Shown here: positions 31,273 through 40,222 of the stretch, piece by piece
How the letters are laid out: each line of letters opens with the position of its first letter
Numbering within the stretch: the first letter of the stretch is position 1
From: a bacterium
Lineage (GTDB): Bacteria; Zhuqueibacterota; Zhuqueibacteria; Residuimicrobiales; Residuimicrobiaceae
NCBI GenBank assembly: GCA_029565685.1
Contig: JAKQNR010000022.1
Span: 434,001-498,000, forward strand
Length of the DNA: 64,000 nucleotides
Direction: 5' to 3'
Translations under genes and position numbers: made by a program
Notes under the pieces: model-generated
The model's database searches: none
The model's input: the letters and a program-made list of their open reading frames with translations, nothing else
Told to the model about the DNA's origin: nothing

Positions 31273-32400
31273 GTGACGCACAGGCTGTCGATCGCTCAGA
31301 TTTGTTCCTCACGTTCCTGGGGCGGCATGGAAATGCATGTTCTCTTCTTGTCTGAGCAGCTTCGGCAAGCCGGTTTGAATGCCACGGTCTGGTGCGCACC
31401 GGACAGCGAGCTCTCTCGCCATGCCGCGCGCAGCGACCTGGCTGTTTTTAATTTCGAGCCTAGGGGTTATTTCAATCCATACGTATTGTACAAATCCTGC
31501 CGGCAACTGAGAAAAAAACCGCCTGATCTGCTTCATGTGCATTTCGGCAAAGATCTTTGGACGCTGGTGCCGGCTCTGCATGGGGGCTGCCGAATTCCCA
31601 TTGTTTTCACCAAACACATCGGCACGCAAAAGTCGAAACGCGATCCTCTGCACCGCTACCTGTACCGGCATGTCTGCCGCTTGATCGCCGTCTCGCAGGT
31701 GATCGGCAAAAATTTACTGGATACTCATCCGGTCCAAGCAGGACAGATCGAGATCATTCATCACGGCGTCGATGTCGCGCATTTTCAGGATCCTGGAACC
31801 TGGCGCGATTCCATACGCCGGGAGTGGGGGATCCATGACGATCATTTTTTGATCGGCACCATCGGCCGGCTGCAGGACGGCAAGGGTCACCTGGAATTCC
31901 TCGATATGGCTGCGGAGATCGGGCGACGCTTTCCCTTCACCCGTTTTGTGATCGTGGGGGAGCCCACCCGCGGCGAAGAGTACCGCGCCCAGTCTATTTA
32001 CGATAAAATTAAATCATTGCATTTGCAGGATAAAGTCCTTTTGCCTGGCTTTCGTGCCGATATTCCGGCGGTGCTAGCCGCCCTCGATTTGTTTGCTTTT
32101 CCATCCCGCGCCGAAGCTTTTGGGCTGGTTCTCATCGAAGCCATGGCTGCCGGCAAACCGGTGATCTCTACGCGCTGTGATGGCGTGCTGGACATCGTCC
32201 GCCATGAGGAGAACGGTCTGCTTTTCGATGCAAACAGGGTGGAAGCTTTCATTCAGTCTGTGCAACGAATGTTGGAGCAGCCCAGCCTGCGTGAGCGACT
32301 GGCGCGGCAGGCGTTGCAGACCGTTGTGGAGCGTTTCAGCCGTGAAAGATTTCTCTCGCGGATCATAGATCTTTACGACAAATGTCTGGCACAGGGTTAA
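31273..32400 (+). CDS. Glycosyltransferase family 4 protein
   Basis: A 375-residue GT-B enzyme. The N-terminal lobe has the SWGGMEMHVLFLSEQLRQAG glycine loop. The C-terminal lobe has IGRLQDGKGHLEFLDMAAEI, LPGFRADIPAVLAALDLFAFPS and the ExxxxxxxE donor-binding motif in RAEAFGLVLIEAMAAGKPVI. It most likely adds a sugar to lipopolysaccharide or another surface glycan, but donor and acceptor are unknown. The start is GTG, five bases after the nadD stop. Confidence 0.9.
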   Translation: MTHRLSIAQICSSRSWGGMEMHVLFLSEQLRQAGLNATVWCAPDSELSRHAARSDLAVFNFEPRGYFNPYVLYKSCRQLRKKPPDLLHVHFGKDLWTLVPALHGGCRIPIVFTKHIGTQKSKRDPLHRYLYRHVCRLIAVSQVIGKNLLDTHPVQAGQIEIIHHGVDVAHFQDPGTWRDSIRREWGIHDDHFLIGTIGRLQDGKGHLEFLDMAAEIGRRFPFTRFVIVGEPTRGEEYRAQSIYDKIKSLHLQDKVLLPGFRADIPAVLAALDLFAFPSRAEAFGLVLIEAMAAGKPVISTRCDGVLDIVRHEENGLLFDANRVEAFIQSVQRMLEQPSLRERLARQALQTVVERFSRERFLSRIIDLYDKCLAQG

Positions 32401-32509
32401 TTTCTGTTTCCTGGCATGTTTTTTTTGAGTATATTAATGTCGAGGGGCCGCATGGCTGTTGGTCCACCCTTACGATGAGCCGTTTTACTTTACGAGAGGG
32501 ATGAACATT

Positions 32510-33202
32510 ATGGCCGAAGAGCGTATTATCCGGTTGCTGAAAAAAGTTCCCCTTTTTGCTAAATTGAACGATGCCGACGTTTCTCAGATCGCGGACCAGT
32601 GCCTCCGCCGTGAATGCCAGCGGGATCAGGTCCTGCTGGTCGAGGAAGAGGTCGGCCAAACACTATTTATTTTGCTCAAGGGGATGGTCAAAGTAACTCG
32701 CACGAGCGACGAAGGCCGGGAAGTCATCATCACCATTCTGAAATCCGGTGAATTTTTCGGCGAACTTTCATTGATCGACGGCAAGGGGCGTTCCGCTACG
32801 GTGGTGGCCATGGAGGAATCCGAGTTTTTAACTCTACGCCGCGGTGAATTTCTCTCCATGCTGGAACGATACCCGGTTATCGCGGTGGAAATGATGCGGG
32901 TGATGGCCGACCGCATCCGGCGCGCCGACGCGCAGATCGAAAATCTTACCTTACAGGACGCCTTTGGCCGCGTGGGTTCCACGCTGATCCACGTTGCAGA
33001 GCAGACCGGCTATCTGCGCGGACCCAGCATGATCATTCCAAAAATTCCAGTACAACAGGATTTGGCTAATATGGCAGGCACTGCTCGTGAAACGATCTCC
33101 CGCGTGATGGCTGAGTACGAGGACAAAGGCCTGATCGAACGGGAAGGCCACCGGGTGGTCATCCTGGACTTTGAAAAATTCAAAAAAGAGATCCTCGGCT
33201 GA
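32510..33202 (+). CDS. Crp/Fnr-family transcriptional regulator
   Basis: A 230-residue regulator with an N-terminal cyclic-nucleotide-binding fold (ILLKGMVKVTR-type strand, SGEFFGELSLIDGKGRSATVVAME) and a C-terminal winged helix (DLANMAGTARETISRVMAEYEDKGLI). The GELSLIDGKGRSATV phosphate cassette keeps the Glu and Arg expected for cyclic nucleotide binding. No N-terminal cysteine cluster for an iron-sulfur centre is present, so it is not a classical oxygen-sensing FNR. ATG 32510 follows a GAGAGG site; the frame extends to 32459. It is 133 bp upstream of the glycyl radical enzyme and may regulate it, which is inference. Confidence 0.88.
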   Translation: MAEERIIRLLKKVPLFAKLNDADVSQIADQCLRRECQRDQVLLVEEEVGQTLFILLKGMVKVTRTSDEGREVIITILKSGEFFGELSLIDGKGRSATVVAMEESEFLTLRRGEFLSMLERYPVIAVEMMRVMADRIRRADAQIENLTLQDAFGRVGSTLIHVAEQTGYLRGPSMIIPKIPVQQDLANMAGTARETISRVMAEYEDKGLIEREGHRVVILDFEKFKKEILG

Positions 33203-33335
33203 TGCCGCGCAGACTTGACACGGCAGCCGCCTGTCATTCCCAGACCGCCTGAATGTCGATGCAACGGTCTTACACCGGCGCGACGCTGAGAACGAGCTGC
33301 AGATTTACGCAAAGCCGCTATTTGAAAAACCAGCT

Positions 33336-35693
33336 ATGAACGAACGTGTTCGCCGATTGCGCGAAAATAGTCTAAACGCTGTGCCCTTTCTGTCGCCCGA
33401 AAGGGCGATTTTGGTCACCGACGCGTATGCTCAAGCGGGCGACGCATCCGCTCCCATGCTACGCGCGCAGGTCTTTCGCTATCTGATGGAGAACAAGGCT
33501 GTCTGCATTCAGGACGACGAATGGATCGTCGGTGAAAGAGGTCCTGCGCCGAAAGCGACGTATACCTATCCAGAACTGACCTGCCATTCTCTCGAGGATC
33601 TGGAAGTGCTGCATCACCGGGAAAAAACACCCTTCCAGGTCAGCGACGCCATGCGCGATGCATATCGCGAGCGCATCATCCCCTTCTGGCGCGGACGCAC
33701 CATGCGGGAAAAGATTTTTTCGCGAATGACGCCGGCTTGGCATAGCTGCTATCGATCCGGCATCTTTACCGAGTTTATGGAGCAACGCGCCCCGGGTCAT
33801 ACGGTGTTGGACGACAAAATTTACTGTTCGGGAATGCTGGATTTCATCAAGCGAATCGATCGCGCGCTGCAGGAATTGGATTATCTGCACGATCCGGCTG
33901 CCTGGCAGCGGTCTGAAGAACTGCAGGCCATGCGGATCTGCGCGCAGGCCATCATCACCTTGGCCAACCGCTATGCCCAAGAGGCGGAACGCCTGGCGCA
34001 GCAAGAGCGATCGATCCAACGTCGACGGGAGCTGAAGCGCATCGCCGAGGTCTGTCGAAGGGTGCCTGCACGGCCGCCGCGGTCGTTTCATGAAGCGCTG
34101 CAATCCTATTGGTTTGTCCATCTCGGCGTCATTACAGAGCTCAATCCCTGGGATTCCTTTAATCCCGGCCGGCTGGACCAGCATCTTTATCCTTTTTATC
34201 AGTCGGATCGAGCGGCGGGTGCGCTGGATCGACAGGCGGCGCAGGAACTGCTGCAATGCTTTTGGATCAAGTTCAACAACCAGCCCGCGCCTCCCAAGGT
34301 CGGCGTCACTGCGGCTGAAAGTGCGACCTATACTGATTTCGCCAATATCAACAGCGGCGGACTTCGGGCCGATGGTTCGGACGGCGTCAATGAGGTCACC
34401 TATCTGATCCTGGACGTGATCGATGAAATGCGACTGCTGCAGCCCAGTTCAAATATTCAGCTCAGCCATAAAAACCCGAATGCTTTTCTGCGCCGCGCCC
34501 TGGAGATCGTAGCCAAAGGATGGGGACAGCCCTCGTTGTTCAACGCCGATGTTGTGGTGGAAGAGCTGTTGCGCCAGGGCAAGAGCCTGGTCGACGCGCG
34601 TACCGGCGGCACCAGCGGCTGTGTGGAGACCGGCGCGTTCGGTAAAGAGAGCTATATTCTGACCGGCTATTTCAACCTGCCGAAAATTTTCGAGATCACC
34701 CTGAACAACGGCACGGACCCGCGGACCGGCGAAACTATCGGTTTGCGGCTTGATCTGGATAAAAGCCAGGTCTCCTTTGAGGATCTGGTCAACGCCTACC
34801 GGGCTCAAGTCAACCATTTTGTCGATATCAAAGTGACCGGCAATCAGGTCATCGAGCGATTGTACGCCGCCTTTATGCCGGCGCCCTTTCTCTCGATCCT
34901 CATCGACGACTGCATCCTGACTGGGAAAGATTATCATGACGGTGGAGCACGCTACAACAGCAGTTACATTCAGGGCGTCGGTCTGGGAACCATTACGGAT
35001 TGCCTGTCCGCGATCAAGTATCATGTGTTTGAAACCAAACGCATCACCCTGGCCGAGCTGCTCACCGCTCTGCAAAACGATTTTGTCGGCGACGAAGAGA
35101 TGCGACAGCTGCTGGTCAACCGAACTCCCCGCTACGGCAACGACGACGATTTCGCCGACGCGTTGATGAGACAGGTGTTCGAGCTCTTCTATGATGCGGT
35201 GGAGGGCCGCAAGAACACCAAGGGAGGCGAATATCACATCGATCTACTGCCGACCACCTGTCATGTCTATTTCGGTTCACTCACCGGCGCCACCGCAGAT
35301 GGCCGTAAAGCCGGAAAACCCCTTTCCGAGGGCATTTCACCGGTTCAGGGCGCTGATCGAAAAGGGCCTACAGCGGTGTTGAAATCAGCAGCCAAAATGG
35401 ATCATGTGCGCACCGGCGGCACTCTGCTCAACCTCAAATTCACTCCCAGTCTGCTGCAGGATGAAAAGGGGATGAACAGTCTTGGTCATCTGGTGCGCTC
35501 CTACTTTACCCTCGGCGGGCATCATGTGCAATTCAATGTGGTCAGCGCACAGGGGTTGAGGGACGCGCAGCGACATCCGGAACAGCATCGCGATCTGATC
35601 GTGCGCGTGGCCGGCTATTCCGACTATTTTTGCGATCTTTCCGCCTCTTTGCAAAATGAGATCATCGAGCGGACCGAACATGGAAGCCTCTGA
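33336..35693 (+). CDS. Glycyl radical enzyme, HypD-like (trans-4-hydroxyproline dehydratase type)
   Basis: A 785-residue anaerobic radical enzyme. The thiyl cysteine and general base are Cys429 and Glu431 in SGCVETG; the radical glycine is Gly760 in RVAGYSDYF. The CVE motif separates it from pyruvate formate-lyase (CC) and puts it among eliminases. All HypD active-site residues I recall from the C. difficile enzyme fall here at a constant offset of five: Phe147, His155, Asp273, Ser329, Asp334, Tyr445, Thr640. It therefore probably dehydrates trans-4-hydroxy-L-proline, feeding proline formation. No radical SAM activase or P5C reductase gene is adjacent, which is unusual. Oxygen would cleave it at Gly760. 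Confidence 0.82.
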   Translation: MNERVRRLRENSLNAVPFLSPERAILVTDAYAQAGDASAPMLRAQVFRYLMENKAVCIQDDEWIVGERGPAPKATYTYPELTCHSLEDLEVLHHREKTPFQVSDAMRDAYRERIIPFWRGRTMREKIFSRMTPAWHSCYRSGIFTEFMEQRAPGHTVLDDKIYCSGMLDFIKRIDRALQELDYLHDPAAWQRSEELQAMRICAQAIITLANRYAQEAERLAQQERSIQRRRELKRIAEVCRRVPARPPRSFHEALQSYWFVHLGVITELNPWDSFNPGRLDQHLYPFYQSDRAAGALDRQAAQELLQCFWIKFNNQPAPPKVGVTAAESATYTDFANINSGGLRADGSDGVNEVTYLILDVIDEMRLLQPSSNIQLSHKNPNAFLRRALEIVAKGWGQPSLFNADVVVEELLRQGKSLVDARTGGTSGCVETGAFGKESYILTGYFNLPKIFEITLNNGTDPRTGETIGLRLDLDKSQVSFEDLVNAYRAQVNHFVDIKVTGNQVIERLYAAFMPAPFLSILIDDCILTGKDYHDGGARYNSSYIQGVGLGTITDCLSAIKYHVFETKRITLAELLTALQNDFVGDEEMRQLLVNRTPRYGNDDDFADALMRQVFELFYDAVEGRKNTKGGEYHIDLLPTTCHVYFGSLTGATADGRKAGKPLSEGISPVQGADRKGPTAVLKSAAKMDHVRTGGTLLNLKFTPSLLQDEKGMNSLGHLVRSYFTLGGHHVQFNVVSAQGLRDAQRHPEQHRDLIVRVAGYSDYFCDLSASLQNEIIERTEHGSL

Positions 35694-35759
35694 GATGGTC
35701 ATGTGCCGCCTGCCATTGATTCTGGAACAGGGACCCGTAAGCAGGGGATCTGGAACCCT

Positions 35760-36161
35760 ATGACCGATGAGGCCGGACAACGCATCGACAAATGGCTCAA
35801 AGTGGCGCGCCTGTTTAAAACGAGGACCCAGGCGGCTGAGGCCTGCGAAAGCCGCAGGATCAAAGTGAACGGAGACATCGCCAAACCTTGCAAACACATC
35901 AAACCCGGGGACGTGCTCACCCTGCGCCGCTCCGACGGTCGCTATGTAGACATCACCGTGCTGGGACTGTCGGAAAAAAACCTGTCCAAGGAGATGGCGA
36001 GGAAGCTGCTGAAAATTGAAACGCCGGAAATCGACGAGCAGACCAAAGAATGGATGGCGTTGTTTGATCAGGCGATGAAAGCGGCCCGCGTGACGCAAAA
36101 AGGCCGGCCAACCAAGAAACAACGGCGCGATCTGGAAAAATTCAGGGACTCTTGGCGCTAA
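35760..36161 (+). CDS. hslR: S4-domain RNA-binding protein, Hsp15-like
   Basis: The 133-residue product has the S4 fold at its N-terminus: RIDKWLKVARLFKTRTQAAEAC followed by IKVNGDIAKPCKHIKPGDVL. The size equals E. coli Hsp15, which rescues stalled 50S subunits carrying nascent chains. The basic C-terminal tail (QKGRPTKKQRRDLEKF) is a common feature of the family. ATG 35760 is chosen; a GTG at 35703 would add 19 residues of poor character. It follows the glycyl radical gene by 66 bp. Confidence 0.85.
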   Translation: MTDEAGQRIDKWLKVARLFKTRTQAAEACESRRIKVNGDIAKPCKHIKPGDVLTLRRSDGRYVDITVLGLSEKNLSKEMARKLLKIETPEIDEQTKEWMALFDQAMKAARVTQKGRPTKKQRRDLEKFRDSWR

Positions 36162-36212
36162 GCCGGCGGAATGGAACGGTTGCTTGAAGAAGCTGCCGAC
36201 GGATTTTTTCAC

Positions 36213-36241
36213 TTGACAATGAATCGTAATCTATCTATTTT
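36213..36241 (+). promoter_or_regulatory. Promoter of the gdhA leader or small RNA
   Basis: A perfect TTGACA at 36213-36218, a 17-base spacer and TATTTT at 36236-36241. Transcription should start near 36248, directly at the first hairpin. Confidence 0.65.
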
Positions 36242-36244
36242 AAT

Positions 36245-36448
36245 CAGCCAGCCGCATCAAGGCAGGCTGCCAAAATTGCCGCCTCAAGTCGAAACAAACA
36301 GAAATCGTATGCGAATTTGGTATCTATTGACCTTTGCAGTGGAGATGGGCCTGCAGTTGTTTAGGGACGGGCAGGCCACTGATGAATGGATCGATTTTTT
36401 TACCACCAGCCCTATTTCCTTTTACCGGAATAGGGCTTTTTTGTTTTT
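36245..36448 (+). ncRNA. Candidate structured leader (attenuator or riboswitch) or small RNA upstream of gdhA
   Basis: A roughly 200-nt transcript is defined by a promoter and an intrinsic terminator. Near its 5' end CAGCC-A-GCC pairs with GGC-A-GGCTG (36245-36269; the exact transcript 5' end is uncertain) around a seven-base loop. A second long hairpin pairs GGCCTG with CAGGCC and CAGT with ACTG, with a one-sided seven-base bulge GGAGATG (36337-36381). The terminator hairpin ends it. It matches no RNA family I can recall. It could end transcription conditionally before gdhA, or be a free small RNA. Confidence 0.45.
36408..36448 (+). terminator. Intrinsic terminator before gdhA
   Basis: AGCCCTA plus TTCC pairs with GGAA plus TAGGGCT, with one bulged T and a seven-base loop, followed by a T-rich run. 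Its position 38 bases before the gdhA start fits either attenuation or the end of a small RNA. Confidence 0.85.
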
Positions 36449-36485
36449 ATCCAAAAGGGCCTACACTTAAAAACGGGAGAGATCT

Positions 36486-37745
36486 ATGGAACATGGCGGT
36501 GTGTTCGAAATGGCGTTGGAGCAGCTCGGCTCCACCGCTAAATTGCTCAAGATGGATCCAAATACCCTGCGTGTTTTAGGCTGCACCGAAAGGGAGTTGA
36601 CCGTCCATCTTCCGGTTGTGATGGATGACGGTCATATCGAGGTTTTTGAGGGACACCGGGTTCAGCATTCGAGTGCGCGCGGTCCCTGCAAAGGCGGGAT
36701 TCGCTATCATCAGGATGTCACATTGGACGAGGTGAAAGCCCTGTCCATGTGGATGACGTGGAAATGCGCGGTGGTCAACATACCCTATGGCGGCGCCAAA
36801 GGCGGCATCAAGGTGGATCCCAGTAAACTTTCCTTCGAGGAGGTGCGTCGTCTTACCCGCCGTTATACAGTGGCCATAATGCCGATCATCGGTCCGCATC
36901 GTGATATCCCGGCCCCTGATGTGAACACCAATGCCGAGACCATGGGCTGGATCATGGATACCGTCAGCATGTACCAGGGAAGCACGGTGTTGGACATCGT
37001 GACCGGCAAATCCATCGAGTTAGGCGGCTCTCTGGGTCGGCGCGAGGCCACAGGCCGTGGCGTTATGTTTGTAACTTTGGAGCTGCTCAACCGGATGAAC
37101 CTGACGCCGGCAAAGACTCGGATCGCTGTCCAGGGATTCGGCAATGTCGGCTCTGTGAGCGCTGATCTGTTGAAAAAAGCGGGCTGTAATATTCAGGCGA
37201 TCAGCGACATCAGCGGCGCCTATTACTGCGAAAAGGGTCTGCCGATCAGCGATATGATCGCTTACTGCAGCACCGGCCGCGGCAAAACGTTGGAGGGCTT
37301 TTCCGCCCCTGGCGTAAGCAAAATCGATCCCAAGGAATTGTTCGAACTGGATGTGGATATTCTCGTTCCTGCGGCCCTGGAAAAACAGATCAATGTCGAG
37401 AATGCCGAAAAAATCAAGGCCAAGGCCGTCGTCGAGGGCGCCAACGGTCCGACCACGCCAGAAGCAGAGCGGCTGTTGATCAAGAAAGGCAAATATGTTG
37501 TTCCGGACATCCTGGCCAATGCCGGCGGCGTTGTGGTCTCTTATTTTGAATGGGTACAGAGCATCCAATCCTTTTTCTGGGATGAAGACGGCGTAAACGC
37601 CAATCTCAAAAAAGTGATCGTCAGCAGTTTTGATGCTGTTTGGGATACCGCCCAACGCGAGAAACAGGATCTGCGCCATGCAGCGATGATGATTGCCGTA
37701 TCGCGCGTAGCCAAAGCGCTTGAGATCCGCGGCATCTTTCCGTGA
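36486..37745 (+). CDS. gdhA: Glutamate dehydrogenase
   Basis: A 419-residue Glu/Leu/Phe/Val dehydrogenase, of the size of hexameric NAD- or dual-specific GDH. The substrate lysine lies in GGAKGGIKVDP, with GPCKGGIRYHQDV before it and the catalytic Asp region DIPAPDVNT. The Rossmann motif is VQGFGNVGS. The residue after the second strand is Asp (AISDISG), which favours NAD over NADP. It interconverts glutamate and 2-oxoglutarate plus ammonia. A GGGAGAG site precedes the ATG. A structured leader precedes it and an intrinsic terminator follows, so it is probably a single-gene unit. Confidence 0.94.
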   Translation: MEHGGVFEMALEQLGSTAKLLKMDPNTLRVLGCTERELTVHLPVVMDDGHIEVFEGHRVQHSSARGPCKGGIRYHQDVTLDEVKALSMWMTWKCAVVNIPYGGAKGGIKVDPSKLSFEEVRRLTRRYTVAIMPIIGPHRDIPAPDVNTNAETMGWIMDTVSMYQGSTVLDIVTGKSIELGGSLGRREATGRGVMFVTLELLNRMNLTPAKTRIAVQGFGNVGSVSADLLKKAGCNIQAISDISGAYYCEKGLPISDMIAYCSTGRGKTLEGFSAPGVSKIDPKELFELDVDILVPAALEKQINVENAEKIKAKAVVEGANGPTTPEAERLLIKKGKYVVPDILANAGGVVVSYFEWVQSIQSFFWDEDGVNANLKKVIVSSFDAVWDTAQREKQDLRHAAMMIAVSRVAKALEIRGIFP

Positions 37746-37763
37746 TTCGCAAGAACAGCTGGC

Positions 37764-37796
37764 AAAGCCCTGGGACTTGTTCTAGGGCTTTTTTTT
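37764..37796 (+). terminator. Intrinsic terminator after gdhA
   Basis: AAAGCCCT pairs with AGGGCTTT, extended inside by GGAC/GTTC, and is followed by a run of Ts. It begins 18 bases after the gdhA stop. Confidence 0.85.
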
Positions 37797-37988
37797 CGAA
37801 TACGCTCTTGAACTCTGGACAGGGCGTTATTTTTCCCTTGATCTTGTAGAATAATGAGAATATATTTAACAGGATATAAGTAAAATTCAGCTAATGCTTC
37901 GCAGTGGGCCATCAGCACGCCGGCGGGGGGGCTTTGCCGGCGCGACCGAATTGCGTTTAACCATTTTTTCGCTCAGGAGAGCAGAATC

Positions 37989-38636
37989 ATGCGGGCTTTA
38001 CGCTTTTTTGCCATAGGCTGGGGGATCGCGGTCTTGAATCAGCCTATCGCAGCCCAGAACTCTCCGCCTGGCCCTTTTCACGCCAAGATCTATCCGGATT
38101 CATCCGGATTCTTTATTTATGTAATGAAGGTGCAGTTGGATTTTCGTTTCGCCGGCATCGGCGTCTATGCTGCAGAGGACTATCCCAGCCTACGCAGCAT
38201 TCCGTTGGAGAATGGCGAGCGCATTGCATTTGAAAACATCACCCGGATGATTTTGCGCCCGGTTCGAGTGTTCTGGAAAAAGTATGTAGATCCGGCGCAA
38301 CGGCGTGCGACGGATGAGATCGATCAAGATGGATATCGCACATGGAGTTCCGTCGAGGTGGATGCCGCGGTCACCGTCTGGGACGGAACCGTGATCCGTT
38401 CCCGCATTCATCACCCGGACCCGGCTGACCTCTTTTTAACCGGAATGACCGATCTCGGCGACTTTGAACTGCAGATTGATCAGGAGAACGGCAAGAGCGT
38501 GCGCGTGGAATTTGAACCGGTCTTCATCATGCAATGCACCTCTGACCTTACCCACCTGTATCCGAACCGGCCATGGAACTATTGTCCCATTTGCGGTGCG
38601 CCTCTGCGCCGCATCAGCAAGCCGGAAAACCGGTAG
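37989..38636 (+). CDS. Exported protein with C-terminal zinc-ribbon-like motif
   Basis: The 215-residue product has a signal peptide (cleavage probably after IAAQ near residue 23) and a beta-rich body with no known domain that I can name. Its end has the pattern MQC...H...YCPICGAPLRR: a CPxCG knuckle with a Cys and a His about 10-17 residues before it. Zinc knuckles of this type are common in cytoplasmic proteins and unusual behind a signal peptide. Function unknown. It follows a 192-bp gap after the gdhA terminator and precedes the DUF4416 gene by 15 bp. Confidence 0.6.
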   Translation: MRALRFFAIGWGIAVLNQPIAAQNSPPGPFHAKIYPDSSGFFIYVMKVQLDFRFAGIGVYAAEDYPSLRSIPLENGERIAFENITRMILRPVRVFWKKYVDPAQRRATDEIDQDGYRTWSSVEVDAAVTVWDGTVIRSRIHHPDPADLFLTGMTDLGDFELQIDQENGKSVRVEFEPVFIMQCTSDLTHLYPNRPWNYCPICGAPLRRISKPENR

Positions 38637-38651
38637 AACGGCAGGGTCCCC

Positions 38652-39209
38652 ATGGGCGCCATCAGAATGCCGGCTCTTGTCTGTCCCATTCTTGCGCTTA
38701 CCTATCAGCAGCGCGAACAAGCGGACCAAGCGCTGGAACGGTTCAGAGAAAAAGCGGGAGAGGTGATCCTCAGCAGCGAGCCGTTTGCTTTTACCCACAC
38801 CCAGTACTACGAGCCGGAGATGGGTTCGGCTCTCACCAAGATTTTTTATGCGTTTGCTGACCGGATCGACCCAACGGATCTGATTGGCCTCAAGCTGTAC
38901 AGCAACCAGATCGAGGGACATCTGAGCCTTCACGGCCGTCGCCGAGTCAATCTTGACCCCGGCTATCTGGAAGCCGCCAAGCTGATATTGGCGACTACAA
39001 AGAATTTCAGCCATCGCATATACCTGGGTCAGGGCATCTATGGCGATGTTCAACTCTATTGGCGGGACGGTCGGTTTCACTGCAATCCCTGGACCTATCC
39101 TGATTATCAGGATGCGGCAACGCTCGCCTTTTTCACTCGGGTTCGTGAAAATTATTTAACCAATAATGGAGATACTCCTTGGCCGTCACCTATCAGTCAT
39201 CTGGCGTAA
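38652..39209 (+). CDS. DUF4416 family protein
   Basis: A 185-residue cytoplasmic protein. HTQYYEPEMGS near residue 48, then RRVNLDPGYLEAAKLILATTK, RIYLGQGIYGDVQLYW and the closing WTYPDY are what I recall as the DUF4416 pattern, a family of unknown function found in many anaerobes. Its 3' end overlaps the TTG start of purM by 31 bases, so the two are probably coupled. Confidence 0.8.
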   Translation: MGAIRMPALVCPILALTYQQREQADQALERFREKAGEVILSSEPFAFTHTQYYEPEMGSALTKIFYAFADRIDPTDLIGLKLYSNQIEGHLSLHGRRRVNLDPGYLEAAKLILATTKNFSHRIYLGQGIYGDVQLYWRDGRFHCNPWTYPDYQDAATLAFFTRVRENYLTNNGDTPWPSPISHLA

Positions 39210-40189
39210 ATCTGGAAGCCGCTGAGCGATCCACCAAGGCCATTGCTCGGCTGGCGAAATCAACCTTTAATTCGCAGGTACTTCGCGAGATCGGGTTGTT
39301 CGCCGGTTTTTACAAATTGGATCTGCAAAAGTATACCAGTCCGATCCTGGTCTCCAGCATCGATGGCGTCGGCACCAAGCTCAAAATCGCGTTCGCGCTC
39401 AACCGGCATGACAGTGTTGGGCAATGTCTGGTTAATCATTGCGTTAACGACATCATGACCTGCGGAGCAGACCCGCTGTTCTTTCTCGACTATTATGCGG
39501 TTGCTGGATTGGATCCTGCGGCGGCTGAGCAGTTGATCGGCGGTATGGCCGTTGCCTGCCGGGAGAATGGCTGCGCGTTGATCGGGGGAGAGACCGCCGA
39601 AATGCCCGGCCTTTATTCCTCTGGAGAATATGACCTCGCCGGTTGCATCATCGGCGCCGTGAACAGCGATCATGTGATCGATGGTTCGCGGATCGAGAAG
39701 GACGATGTTCTACTGGGGCTGCCTTCGACCGGTCTGCACACCAACGGCTATTCCCTGGCACGCAAGGTGCTCCTGGACATGGCCCAAGTCTCACTCACCG
39801 AGTATGTGCCCGAACTGCAGACCAGCTGGGGTGATGCCCTGCTGGCTGTGCATCGAAGTTACAAGACTGCCATCGAATCGGTCCGTCGGCTGCCGGGTTT
39901 AACCGGCATCAGCCACATCACCGGCGGCGGACTGGTAGGCAACACCCAGCGTCTGCTGCGCCCCGGCCAGGCCCTGGAGGTGGACTGGCAGAGCTGGTCC
40001 TGGCCGCCGGTTTTCACTAAAATTCAGCAGTTGGGCGGTGTGGACACAGAAGAGATGCGCCGAGTCTTTAACCTAGGAATCGGCTTGGTTTTGTTGGCGC
40101 ATGCTGCTGATGTGCGTACGATAACCAGCGCGTTAAAACAGATCGGCGAAACCGCGATTCCCATCGGCCGGGTGATAACGGCTTCCTGA
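39179..40189 (+). CDS. purM: Phosphoribosylformylglycinamidine cyclo-ligase
   Basis: A 336-residue purine-biosynthesis enzyme that closes the imidazole ring of AIR using ATP. YQSSGVNLEAAERSTKAI is the standard opening. SSIDGVGTKLKIAF, HCVNDIMTCGADPLFFLDYYA and ALIGGETAEMPGLY are signature segments, and the C-terminal half has GLHTNGYSLAR and HITGGGLVGN. Translation begins at TTG, eight bases after GGAG inside the end of the DUF4416 gene. No other purine gene is nearby. Confidence 0.96.
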   Translation: MAVTYQSSGVNLEAAERSTKAIARLAKSTFNSQVLREIGLFAGFYKLDLQKYTSPILVSSIDGVGTKLKIAFALNRHDSVGQCLVNHCVNDIMTCGADPLFFLDYYAVAGLDPAAAEQLIGGMAVACRENGCALIGGETAEMPGLYSSGEYDLAGCIIGAVNSDHVIDGSRIEKDDVLLGLPSTGLHTNGYSLARKVLLDMAQVSLTEYVPELQTSWGDALLAVHRSYKTAIESVRRLPGLTGISHITGGGLVGNTQRLLRPGQALEVDWQSWSWPPVFTKIQQLGGVDTEEMRRVFNLGIGLVLLAHAADVRTITSALKQIGETAIPIGRVITAS

Positions 40190-40222
40190 CAATGGATATT
40201 CCGCCACCCAACGATTAATGCC

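Larger units (their letters stand above)
36162..36485. other. Intergenic region with promoter, structured RNA and terminator
   Basis: This 324-bp gap lies between hslR and gdhA. It contains a consensus-type promoter (36213-36241), hairpins at 36245-36269 and 36337-36381, an intrinsic terminator (36408-36448) and the gdhA ribosome site. A 99-codon frame across it includes the terminator and is not credible as a gene. Confidence 0.7.

Noticed and set aside
36171..36470. A 99-codon frame between hslR and gdhA
   Set aside because: It runs through a promoter and an intrinsic terminator and has no protein-like pattern.
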